This document shows positions 21,431 to 31,210 of a stretch of 64,000 bases of DNA, piece by piece. The position numbers were made by a program, and so were the translations under genes. The notes below the pieces were generated by a model, which saw only the letters and a list, made by a program, of their open reading frames with translations, was not told the DNA's origin and made no database searches. The stretch lies in the NCBI GenBank assembly GCA_028564705.1, contig JAPXFQ010000065.1:2480001-2544000 (forward strand). Reading direction: 5' to 3'. Each line of letters starts with the position of its first letter. Position 1 is the stretch's first letter. This DNA is from Apricaphanius iberus. Taxonomy: Eukaryota; Chordata; Actinopteri; Cyprinodontiformes; Aphaniidae.

Positions 21431-21659
21431 GCCTTAGTTTTGGAGTTCTCTGTTTTTTTGAGAAATAAAAGGCAAATTGTTGATCATTTTACAGCCACAA
21501 AATTATGCATGCTTTTTTTTTGGTTGTTTAAAAACGTAATAAAAAAGAAAATCAGATTAATCGATGGATAAAGTGCTAGATTAATTGATTACAAAAATAA
21601 TCGATAGCTGCAGCCCTAGGTGAATGCAAATTCATGCCACACTTAAGATTTTTATTTGT

Positions 21660-21990
21660 AAAAACCTATTGAAAACTATGTATAATTTTTACGGAAGCAC
21701 AGATACCAATATTGAGTCGCTGCCATCCTAATGTACTCGTTAAACTTAACCAGTATCATGAACAGATGCTTAGAATTTGTATACTCTGCAATAATTTCAC
21801 CTAAGACGCTTAGGTGAAAGCAACACCTAATTTACCATCATTTGTTGTAACACGCAGAGAAGAAAATAAAACCTGTCTTTTAATTAATTGCATTTTTTTG
21901 GGTGGTAGAAGTATCGGCACTGGTACTCGGTATCAGCAAGAATTCGGATCCAAGTATCGGTATCGTATCGGTATAAAAAAAGTGGTATCA
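21660..21990. mobile_element. Decayed TAGGGATGCA MITE copy
   Basis: Contains GGTATCAGCAAGAATTCGGA and CAAGTATCGGTATCGTATCGG, matching the 3' half of the copies at 12045 and 27210. The ends are mutated. Confidence 0.6.
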
Positions 21991-22142
21991 TCGTAACCTC
22001 GTTCTAATTCTCTTCAATGATGTACATTCCTTGTTTTTGCTCAATCACATAAAATCCCAATAAAACAAAGTTTGCGATTGTTGTGTGGCAAATGTACAAA
22101 GGGGTGTAAGTAGAACAAGCAGATGTATAGCTGAGCCTACCA

Positions 22143-22257
22143 TCAACCAGTAACTCTTCCAGGTTGCTCCATAGTCACAACACCGGGGTCGGTCGCCAGC
22201 CTCTGCCTCTCTGCTCCTTCACTGTCCTCTCCAGCTACAACTGTGACCTTAACCCAC
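22143..22257 (-). CDS. zhx2: zhx2 last coding exon
   Basis: 115 nt; acceptor tatctttgcag. It joins exon 9 in phase to give [15 protein letters not shown], resembling human VEVTVGEEDAISD near the ZHX2 C terminus, then reaches TGA at 22143-22145 after 37 complete codons. Confidence 0.85.
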
Positions 22258-25200
22258 CTGCAAAGATAAAAACAGCCAAACAAAATCTTATTTAAGAACA
22301 GCACTGCATTATTACATTTTAATGACATGACGAATACATTCAGATTGAAGATATAGCAGTTCACTATCACCAAATAATGACCAAGTTTGCCTGTTTTCAT
22401 ACAAACATGACAAGGCATGTTTTTTGGGGGGTTTTTTTGGTAGAGAAACGAGAAGCGTTTTTACCTCCCTTTGTCAGAAGCGCCACAGCTGTTCTGGTTC
22501 TGCCCGGTTCGACTCAGATCGGTCTCACCCTGTGTTAGTCGCTCGGCCAACCAACGTCCTTTGTCCGGGACGGACAGTTTGGAGTTCTCTACAGCTGCTA
22601 CATTCCCACCAGCCTCCTCCGCTGCACATACAGTAGCAGGATCAACAAGATCGATGTTTTTGAGTATCAGACCGGGTGGAAATGATAAATCAAACCCAGA
22701 ACTTGATGTCCTCCTGCAGCACTCACCGTTCGAGGCCTTGACTTCCAAGGCAACGCTCCGGATGCTCTCAGAGATCTGGCCGTTCTGATGCTGGCTTACT
22801 TTCCGCTCCTCAGCGAGGTTCTGCCTTTGGAAAGCTTCCAACCAGTCCAGAGTCTCGCCGTTCTTCAGGGCCGAGCGGTGGTCCTTGAACCAGCGCACGA
22901 TGTCAGTGCGGCCCAGCTTCGTCTGGAGCTCCAGCTGGCTGTACTCCTCGGGGGATGGCCACTGGGTCAGACAGAACATCTGTGAGGAAAAGCAATGCAC
23001 CAGTTATAAAGCAACATGTTTTGGTAGATTTGATGGAAAAAAACACATTGAATTCATTACAGACATGTTATGAACTCTTCTCACCTCCCGGAGAAGGACG
23101 AGTGTGTGACTAGAGATGGGCATTGTGCTCGAGGAGGCTGACAGGAGGGGAGGATGTGGACAAGAGGATTTGAGGACGGGAGGAGATCTTGATGAGGAAT
23201 GGGTGGGAGGTTGAGGAGAGGAAGCTGCAAGCACAGGAGGGGAGGAAGAGGAGGAGAGAACAGGTGGACGAGGAGGGGAACGAAGAGCCTTCCCATCCTG
23301 CTCTCGGTGTGAAGCCCCATTCAGCAGCGCCCCTCCCACTCGCTCCTCCGTGTTCTTGGAGGCCACGGCGAGCAGAACCTTCTCCATGTTGTCTCTGAGG
23401 GCGCGGCGCTCCGAAAACCAGCAGTCCACCTCCGTCTTGGACAGCCTGGTCTCCTGGGCCAGCTGGTCTGCAGCAACAGCAGAGATAGGGGCGTTTTTTT
23501 GACAAACCGCAGGATTCAGTCACGCTTCGGGGGTATTAAAGAAGGGGGGGGAATCATTAAAAACATGGCTGCAGCCACAAGAGATGAGTAAGCAGCTCCT
23601 CTGGGGTGAAGTAAGACTGAGTCACATGCTGCGGACTTGTGTAAGCAAAAGAAAATAATCTGATTTCTTTTCGTGATTTAAAAGTCTAATTCATAAATAG
23701 AAATGCCAGAGACAACAGGAGGCATCACAAATTGCTACTTAGGCTGATTGGTATGTAAAGAAAATAGAAACAGAAATAAGCAGAACTGTGACTGGCTAAA
23801 TGTGTTTGATTAACCAGTAAAACTTAATTTTATCCCCATTCATCACCTCCTAGGAGAATCATATAATACGAAGAGGTTTGAGTCCTTTTAAAAGCTTTCA
23901 ATTTCCTGCTACTTTAATGCAGCACATAAAACTCCAACACAGTTGACGCAAAAGTATTTACACCTCTTAAATAAGGGCCTATATTGAAATGGTTTAAACA
24001 ACAAACCTCAATGCAATCCATTGAGGTTTTATTGTGCTTAAGGTGGCACTGTTGCCTCGCAGCAAAAATGTTCTGGGTTTGAATCCCAGCCAGGGGTCCT
24101 TCTGCAAGGTGTTTCCCTACTTCCCTCAAGGGTTCCCATCCACACTCCAAAAACATGAGTGTTAGTTTCTATTGGCGGAAAGTGTGAGTCTGTGTGCATG
24201 GTTGGCAATGGTAAGCCAACCATGTTGGTTTTCTGGACTTTCACTGGGCCATTTATCCAGCTGTTTGGAGTCGTCGTAATGCTGGATGGTGAACCTCTAA
24301 CTAGTAACACTACTGCTCTACTATCTTTTTCAAACTGCAAATCGTCCTATTTTCCTTCCTTCAACGGTTTTGTGCACAACCCACCGTTGTCCTGACGACA
24401 TATTCTCCTACCTGTTGCTCCTCCAGAGGTTCTCTGGCCTCCTGCCTGTCTCCTACCACACCTTCAATTTTTAATTAGTGAAAAATGTTGAAACCATGCA
24501 CCATCTTCCTTTCCACATCACAGTTATCCACTATGTTGTGTTGGTTATTCACATCGAATCTCAATGAAACACCATGTTTTTTCGTTATGATGTAACTAAA
24601 CACGGATAAGTTTAAGGACTACCAGGAAGTGGGAGTGAAGAGAGTTAAAAGTTTAGAACTCCGTAGGAGTGGTGAGGGTTTTACCGAGCTCCTTTTCTGT
24701 CGGCGAGCTGCTTCTCTGGAAACTCTCCTCCAGCGCCTTGAGCTGCTCCGACGACTTCCCCTTCACCCTCTCCAGAAGGGGAAACTGACTGGGGACAGCT
24801 TTTCTCACAGGGCCATCTGTAACAGGTGGGGACGCCTCGGCTTTCACCAGCACGGGTGGAGAAGCTACACCTTCAAGAAGACGAAAAAGGAATAAACTAA
24901 ATTGGCAAAAGAAAACCCAAACACCTTTCCATCCGGTTCAGAGTTCATTTTATACACTGACGTACCTTTGACATTGAGGAGCCGCTGTTCACTGAACCAC
25001 TTCTTTATTTCTCCCCTGGACAGTCCTGTGGTCTCTATTAGCCTGTAGATCTGTCACAGTTGGAGGAAACAGTATCTGCGGTTTACTGCTGATGGGGGGT
25101 GGAGGGATTTAGGAGGAAAAAATACACTAAACTACGAAATGCAACTACTGGAGAAACAATTGTTTTTTTTAGGGCACAAAAAAAAAAAAAAAAGATGTCC

Positions 25201-28200
25201 ATCCACTCACTTATTCTTACCTCATCTTCCTCGGGGAAAGGACAGTGTGTGTAGCTGGAGCGCAGCACTGACAGCTGCTCGGCCGTTTTGTTCGGGTCTG
25301 CCGTGAAACTCAACGTTTTGGCCGACGCCGGCTTCGACGGGGCCGTTGGCGCCGAGATGGTCCGAATGATGGAGGGCCGCTTACTCTCTGTGGCGATCAC
25401 AGGCGTGGCCAGCGGTCGCTTGAGCGACTGCGCCACCTACAGGAAATCAAAGATTGAGCTTTTAAGCAGGTGCAATCAGCATATGTTGTGAAAAACCATC
25501 ATTTTAAATGTGTTCTTCTTTATTTAAATTAAAAAAATGTATTACTTGGTTAGCCACTGTGAGCGCCAGTGGTGCGCATGTGACACTGGAGCCGTTGGCT
25601 ACAGGAGTCAGCACCAGGCTGTTCTGTCCCAGGATCTGACAGGGGAGAGACTGGAGGACCGAGGCAGCTGATAGGGGGGTTTTGGAGGCTGTGGTGTTAG
25701 CAGCCTGGTTGGTGGATAAGGTGGTGCTGAGCTGTGGGGCCACCACCGCCAGAGTCTGAGGCACTGATGAGATAGTGCCGTTGAACATTTTCTTCCTAGC
25801 CTCTTCTACCTGTTTAAAAAAAATCAAGGGTGTTCAAATTTGGTTAAAGTTCAGGTGTGATTACTATTGTTTAAGTACCTCCTCAGCTCAGTAATAAAAA
25901 AATGAGACTCTGGCACACACAGTAGGAACAGAGAGACGTTAGAAAAGGAGCGGAGTACCTCCTCAGGTGACCAGCTGATGCCCTGTTTGAGCCGCTGTGT
26001 GGTGAACCAAACTTTGATTTGCTCCTCTGGGTGTTTGGAGGCCGCTGTAAGCCAGGAGAGCTCGGCCTGCGTTGGGTAGGGGAACTTGTTGAAGGAGGAG
26101 ATGAGGGTCAGGTTGTCGTCCAGAGACGGGTTGTATTTGGTTGTGTTCAGCGGCACTGCGATCTTCGGCACCTGAAAGAAAAAAAGATTGGGATTTTTTT
26201 CTTCCCATTTGGTTTCCTGTTACTATAATGAGATATAATACTAATCAAACACTAATAACTAATTACAGATCAGTTGTAAAACAAATTCCAATAAATTGAT
26301 TGATTCAATTACATCCCGAGTTGGATGGTGGACAGCAAGGTTTATGTCCTTCTGAGAATTTTCTAAACACTGAAGAACTAAACACATTGAAAGTATTCAC
26401 AACCCTTGAAATTCTTTAGATGTGTGTTACAACCTCAAACAGCTTCGCTTAGATTTAAAGTGATCCACAAGATAGAGCAGAAATGGCCAAGTTGATGGAA
26501 AAACACCAAAATCTGAGAAGTGTACTATGGATATGTATTCACCCCTTTCACTTTGATACCCCTACATTCAAAAGTCACTTCATTAGTGACTAGAATACAA
26601 CACAAAGTCTATGTGACACCTTAGAATTTTCTTAAGGCATGACCATTTACCTGCAAGGAAATGTAGACCAAGGAGAGCATTAACCAGAAAACTCCACAAA
26701 TCTGGTGTTTAAAGCCACAGTTCCACGAAAAAATGCATACGTTATTTTTGTAGTACCCATTCATGGGACACAGCACGTGTCATAGAAGATGGACTGGTCA
26801 AATGCCACCAAAATGAAACTTCTTTGCTCCGTATTAACTATTATACCTAGGATATTTTTGTCTCCGAGAGCTTTCATTAACTCTGATGAACTTTTATGAG
26901 TACATCAGTATCAGGACCAGTGATACTGAGAGATTAACTCCTACCAATGTAGGAATGACAATCAAGTACCGTTTTTCAACCATGCTCCTCGAGGCACATA
27001 GCTCTGCAGCTTTCCCTGCTTCGCCAAACCTGATTTCACTTGATGGCTGATTAAAAGGCTTTTGCTGAACTTTAATCATCTGAAGTAGATTTGTTGAAGC
27101 AGGGGAACGTTTAAAACATGCAGGGCAGTGTGCCATGAGGACCAGGGTTGGGGCATACTGCTGAACAACTGAGGGGCACGACTTCTGGTAAAAAAGCTGT
27201 AATGAATAACAGGAATGCACCGATATAGATACTGGTATCTGACCAATACTGTTCTAATGTACTCGTTAAATTTGACAGATACTTGAAATGTGGAAATTCT
27301 GCAATAATTTAACAGAAATTTATCATCTTTATTCGTGTTTTATTTTGAATCTAATTCGCCATAAATTGCTGTAACAAGCAGAGAAGAAAATAAAACTGGT
27401 CTTCCAATCCCTTGCATTTTGTTTTTGGTTTGAAGTATCGGCATTGGTACTCTGTATCGGCAAATGCTCAGATCCAAGTTTCGGTACTGTATCGGTTTGA
27501 AAAAAGTGGTATTGTTGCATCCCTAATGAACAATCTTATCAGAATTACTACACTAACTTCTAAAGGCACAAAAACCTCAATGGCAAAAATTGAAAACTGC
27601 TTCTTACAGATTCTCTTCATCTATAAAGCTGAAAAGAGATTTTCGCAATAGACTTGTGACTATATTTACAGCAAAAGCTAGACCTTCAGAGTATTGGGGG
27701 AGCTTGATATAAATGTATAGATTATAGATTTGTTTGTGTTGTTCCATCATAAAATCCCAATAAAAACACATTGAGGTTTATACATATAATATGAAAAGTA
27801 GAAGAATCCTTCCCTCTGTCCTACCTGGGTATAATTTATAGGCTGCTGTAAAGAAGGCATGATGTGCGAAAGGCTGTCCGCTTTGAGCAGAGTGGAGTCT
27901 GGGATGATAACAGTCCCGTTCACATTGAGTGCCGTTATTGGCTTCTTGGCGAGCTCTGGGGTCAGTTTACCCATCTGTGATTCTGTCCGTTGGGTATCTG
28001 TAGACAATGTTTTTGGTTTAGCGGTTTTTACCATGTTCGGTTTGCTAAGTGATGAGTTCCCTTTGCCGGGAAGTGAACCAAACGTGTTGTAAATGACGGC
28101 GTTGCTGCTGGAGCCCTCTATTGTCTGTTCCAGGATTGTCTGGTTGTTCATTTTGATGCGTTTGAATTTAAAGTTGCTCTCCCCGGGGTGACATCTCTCG

Positions 28201-28831
28201 TTGTGTTCGCTTAGCGTGTCAAACTTTTTCGTGTTGAAGTTGCAGACGGCACACAGGTACAATGGGTTGAGGATGACATTCGGATGATTGGAGTCCACGT
28301 GTTCTTTGAAAGTGTTAAGATTCTGCGTGGAAAATGTGCAGTATTTGCACTCGTAGCCCCCCTGCTGCCTGCGCTGAGGTTTGGACGGGTCTGGGGGCTT
28401 ATTTTGTGGTTTTTCAGGACCTGTGGGAGGGTCTGAGGCTTTGCCGGGTACATCCGAGTCTGTTGGTGGCTCTGCTTGAATGGGACGCTCTGTTTTCATA
28501 GGTGGCTCCTGAACATGGTTTTCTGTTACCTAGCAGAAAGAAAAGGCGATAGTCATTAGATGGAGAGATTTCAAACGTGTACATATGTAACAGTTTTGAG
28601 AATGACTAAATAAAAACGGGGATCAGAAGTGGATTCTTTAACTAGATCATTGAGAATGTAATCCCAGCAAGGCCTCCATAATTTGTGGTTCATGCAAATG
28701 TACAAAAAGCAACAAAAAAAGCAAGTTCCTGCCTCCATATTGTGCGATTCTTCCTCATCATCATCCAGCTCCACCTGCGTCTGCTCTGGTCGGATCATGC
28801 AGGGCGTGGAAGCCTTGCGTCGACCTGACAT
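22143..28831 (-). CDS. zhx2: Zinc fingers and homeoboxes 2, ten coding exons
   Basis: Join complement of 28831-28733, 28529-27825, 26171-25959, 25809-25546, 25436-25221, 25050-24966, 24870-24685, 23467-23085, 22979-22465, 22257-22143: 2781 nt, 926 residues plus stop (human ZHX2 is 837). N terminus [15 protein letters not shown]. Two C2H2 fingers (Cys94/97, His110/115; Cys126/129, His142/147). Four homeodomains: about 277-335, 474-530, 563-617 and 700-760, each with the helix-3 Trp-Phe (323, 517, 606, 747). The block [20 protein letters not shown] identifies ZHX2 rather than ZHX1 or ZHX3. ZHX proteins are nuclear regulators, mainly repressors, that dimerise and bind NF-YA. Human ZHX coding sequence is in one exon; here it is interrupted nine times, several times inside homeodomains. 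The first donor is uncertain. Confidence 0.95.
22465..22979 (-). CDS. zhx2: zhx2 coding exon 9 (homeodomain 4, C-terminal region)
   Basis: 515 nt; acceptor tttcctcacag, donor gtaaaa, ending in phase 2. It begins [16 protein letters not shown] and carries the helix-3 sequence [11 protein letters not shown]. The rest is a polar tail with little similarity I recognise. Confidence 0.93.
23085..23467 (-). CDS. zhx2: zhx2 coding exon 8 (homeodomain 3 end, Ser/Pro linker)
   Basis: 383 nt; acceptor tgttgctgcag, donor gtgaga, ending in phase 0. It encodes [20 protein letters not shown], then a linker with repeated SPPVL-like motifs, then the first helix of homeodomain 4 (SHTLVLLRE). The linker is longer and more repetitive than in human ZHX2. 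Confidence 0.93.
23468..24684 (-). other. zhx2: zhx2 intron 7 with SINE-like and Tc1-like fragments
   Basis: 24040-24200 is a partial copy of the SINE-like repeat at 1984-2337 and keeps a B-box-like GGGTTTGAATCCC. 23930-23980 and 24219-24330 resemble Tc1 element sequence. No exon was recognised. Confidence 0.5.
24685..24870 (-). CDS. zhx2: zhx2 coding exon 7 (start of homeodomain 3)
   Basis: 186 nt; acceptor ttcttgaag, donor gtaaaa, phase 1 at both ends. It encodes a linker and helix 1 of homeodomain 3 ([16 protein letters not shown]), ending PTEKEL plus one base of the next Asp codon. Confidence 0.92.
24966..25050 (-). CDS. zhx2: zhx2 coding exon 6 (rest of homeodomain 2)
   Basis: 85 nt, too short to stand out as an open frame. 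Acceptor aactgtgacag, donor gtacgt, ending in phase 1. It encodes [20 protein letters not shown] and LLNVK, matching human VYRLIEVTGLARSEIKKWFS. Confidence 0.93.
25221..25436 (-). CDS. zhx2: zhx2 coding exon 5 (linker, start of homeodomain 2)
   Basis: 216 nt, phase 0 at both ends; acceptor ttcctgtag, donor gtaaga. It encodes a basic/Pro linker and helix 1 of homeodomain 2, ending FPEEDE at the start of helix 2. Confidence 0.93.
25546..25809 (-). CDS. zhx2: zhx2 coding exon 4
   Basis: 264 nt, phase 0 at both ends; acceptor tttaaacag, donor gtaata. It begins [13 protein letters not shown], continuing the block after homeodomain 1, and includes [14 protein letters not shown], conserved in ZHX2. 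The rest is a Ser/Thr/Ala-rich linker. Confidence 0.94.
25959..26171 (-). CDS. zhx2: zhx2 coding exon 3 (homeodomain 1)
   Basis: 213 nt, phase 0 at both ends; acceptor ttctttcag, donor gtactc. It encodes the whole first homeodomain, with helix 3 [12 protein letters not shown], and is nearly identical to human ZHX2 here. Confidence 0.96.
26172..27824 (-). other. zhx2: zhx2 intron 2 with Tc1-like remnants and a MITE
   Basis: 26385-26700 resembles Tc1 element sequence (AAAGTATTCACAACCCTTG). 27210-27525 is a MITE, annotated separately. No exon was recognised in the remainder. Confidence 0.5.
27210..27525 (+). mobile_element. hAT-like MITE with 8-bp target duplication, copy 2
   Basis: Ends CAGGAATGCACCGATA and GTTGCATCCCTA. 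Flanks ATGAATAA (27202-27209) and ATGAACAA (27526-27533) match at 7 of 8. It lacks the long microsatellite of the copy at 12045. Confidence 0.75.
27825..28529 (-). CDS. zhx2: zhx2 coding exon 2 (zinc fingers)
   Basis: 705 nt, phase 0 at both ends; acceptor tttctgctag, donor gtagga. It holds a Pro-rich stretch, then the two C2H2 fingers beginning YECKYC and YLCAVC, then the NNQTILEQ motif conserved in ZHX proteins. It ends INYTQ. Confidence 0.95.
28733..28831 (-). CDS. zhx2: zhx2 coding exon 1
   Basis: Starts [15 protein letters not shown], the conserved ZHX N terminus, then an acidic stretch. No GT donor in the right phase follows the acidic stretch; a GC donor after HNME (GAG|GCAGGA) would join exon 2 in phase 0. 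A GT alternative inside the exon at 28775|28774 (CAG|GTGGAG) is also phase 0 and would drop 14 residues. The exon start with the ATG is firm, its end is not. Confidence 0.75.
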
Positions 28832-29150
28832 GATGATTCAGACCCTGGGTCAGGGATGTGGTCAAAAAAGCTCTTGCTTTTCTCAGGGTCCCAAGATGAA
28901 GGACCACTGATAACATGCAGTGCGAGTGGCTGACGCACAAGCCGACAGATCAATTGCAGACGACACCGGGACTTTTTGGGGCCGTGCTCATTCACAAAGA
29001 GATGTAAAATAAATAAATACTTTTATTACTAGAAGTGAGGCCAAATACGATAAAAGTAGATGAAGACTGTAGAGCTGAGGGGCCTGGACTCGCTGACGGC
29101 GTCAGCTCCAACAGCGGCAGATCTTCTGGGTCTTCATGACAGGATGCTGC
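28832..29150 (-). other. zhx2: zhx2 5' UTR upstream of the ATG (proposed exon start)
   Basis: Directly before the zhx2 ATG there is no coding sequence. A good minus-strand acceptor (tttgtctcccatccag) precedes 29150, so the exon carrying the start codon may run from 29150 with about 319 nt of 5' UTR. A weaker acceptor (catccctgacccag) lies closer to the ATG. Confidence 0.45.
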
Positions 29151-30723
29151 CTGGATGGGAGACAAAGGAGTCGGCATATGAGCACTGATGATAAAGCGTT
29201 TGAAAGTAAGAGCCAAGACCACGGTGTCTGGCATGACAAAGTAACACAAGTTTAAAGTTTCTAGCAATCCAACAGGCCTGAAAGTTAGCTGGCAAATGAA
29301 CAAACCACCTACAGGTAGCCTCAGAAAAGTATTTGAAAAACAGAACAGATGTGTTTCCAATGCTGCTCAGTCTAGACTACAATCTTCCAGAGTGACTGTG
29401 GTGAATCAGCGGAAGATGAAACGAAAGGTAGCATGCTGCTTCATGAGCAAATTCTTTTTTCTTGCCGTCAGGTTGGAAAAGTGGACAGTGACAGACAGAC
29501 AAAATTAGAAACCTTCCGACAGAATTGTGAGTCAAAACTCCAAAACTACAGACAAAGTAAGAGCCGGAGACAATACTGCCAGTAATGTGTGACAGCCAAC
29601 ATTGTTGGGAAAGGTAAAGTGCTAATTAGATTAAAATAATTCGGCACAAGGCTGGGAGAGGAGAAAATCGAATACAAGTTATCGGAGTGAACTACCTGAA
29701 CATAGTGTTATTTTTTTATGTTAAATAAGTAACAATAAAGATAATGTGTGGTTAATTTTGAGTCTTCAGTCCTCTGCAGATCCACATTATAACTCTATTG
29801 CAGTGGATTGATGGTGGCAATGCAAATATATTCAGCTGACAGGTCTGCTGCTGACGGTAACGAGAGGATCGTCCAGAGTAATGCTGAATACTTATTCAGC
29901 CAATTGGACTACGAAGTGTGGAGAGAATGACAAGAGGTACATCAGATTCAGATACGGATCTTGAAGAGCAAAAACAATGGTTTTGTGGTAAGTGACACCC
30001 AATCAGGAAGGTACAATCTGAAATATCAAGGGAGTAAGTCAAGGAAAGTTTTCTTGCAGGCTGATGAGAGAAGCTTATCTGACTGAAAAGCCCTATTGAT
30101 ATTCTAGAGGCCCCTCACACAAGCTTTACTCTCATATCCACATGAGTAAAAATCAAATGAGTTCATGCAGCTGTGGTGCTCTTCTATCAGGACTTAATGA
30201 GGTTCCATAAAACATGGTAAAGAGGAACGAGTCCTCATTTGAAATTAAAATCTCTCTTCTTACTCTTACTCTTTCTTTTAATGCTCCAGGAATAAAGAAA
30301 ATACAAATGGAGGAAATCTGACGCTTCCAAAGAGTTTACTTTGTGATTCCCCTCCAAGAGTCTCAGTCTCGATTCAAACCTCCCCACCGTCTCCTCCGCT
30401 TAAAACGGCAGCGTAGCCTTAAAGGCCTGGAAGCTGTCATTGTCCCAACATGCCTTCAACTCCTCCAACGTCCCACTGAGGCATCGTCACAATGCAGCTG
30501 CATTGCCATGGCGTTGCTATGGCAACAGTGGACGTAAAGTGGCACAGGCGGTACATACGGCGTCCAACTGCATTCAGGGTCGTTTGGCGCACAGAATTAG
30601 CGACTGTATCCGTATAATTAATGAGGATGGGGATTTGGTAGTTTGCTAAATCTGGAAGGTAAATTTAGCATGAAGTAGAAAAGTCTGCCCTCCAGAATGA
30701 TCAGGAACAGACTGAAAAGTACT

Positions 30724-31210
30724 AGGCATGCACTGATCCAATTATTTTTGTTTCTGATACAGATATCAGAGGTTCATAATCTGCCGATACCGATTTAAAC
30801 AGTACTGAGTTATACAAACTGTGAGGAAATGTCACTGATAAATATTTTTATGCAAGGCAACTTCATACTTTATTTTCACCTTACTGTAAACAAATAAAAA
30901 GGAAAATGTACTAAATTACTAATTTATTTGACAATAACCAATAGCTTCTCAGGCTTGGCCAAACATAAAATTGTAAGAACTCTTAAACTGGTTCAGTCAG
31001 TGCATTAGGAATACAAAAAGAGCAACATAAACATCTTGAAATCAAAAAAATTAAAATAAATAAAACAGCTACCTTGGCTACCTTAGTTAAACATGTAAAA
31101 ACAAGGACAGAACCCCTTTGTAATGGTTCACTTAATATATAATATAAAAATATAATGTAAAATTAAGGCTGGCCGATACAGAAAAAGACATGATCGATAA
31201 AGAGAATAAT
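30724..31210. mobile_element. hAT-like repeat remnant
   Basis: Starts TAGGCATGCACTGATCCAAT and includes CTGCCGATACCGATT and GGCTGGCCGATACAG, typical of decayed hAT-derived repeats. The boundaries are uncertain. Confidence 0.4.

Larger units (their letters stand above)
18466..21618 (+). mobile_element. hAT element, 3.15 kb, exact 8-bp target duplication
   Basis: Ends TAGGGCTGAAACGAT and (reverse complement) TAGGGCTGCAGCTAT are inverted repeats. The flanks GGTGAATG at 18458-18465 and 21619-21626 are identical 8-mers, the length typical of hAT. Inside are a plus-strand BED-like first exon, a minus-strand MADF-like exon, a truncated MITE (20094 to about 20436) and a large foldback (20544-20992). 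It is disrupted, so not active as it stands. Confidence 0.85.

Noticed and set aside
18466..21618. PIF/Harbinger element, because of the MADF-like exon
   Set aside because: The flanking duplication is exactly 8 bp and the ends are of hAT type; Harbinger makes 3-bp duplications.
22461..22785. Plus-strand frames opposite zhx2 exon 9
   Set aside because: Antisense shadows of the zhx2 coding exon.
23110..23523. A 137-codon minus-strand frame running through zhx2 exon 8
   Set aside because: It is in a different frame from the homeodomain sequence and extends into the intron.
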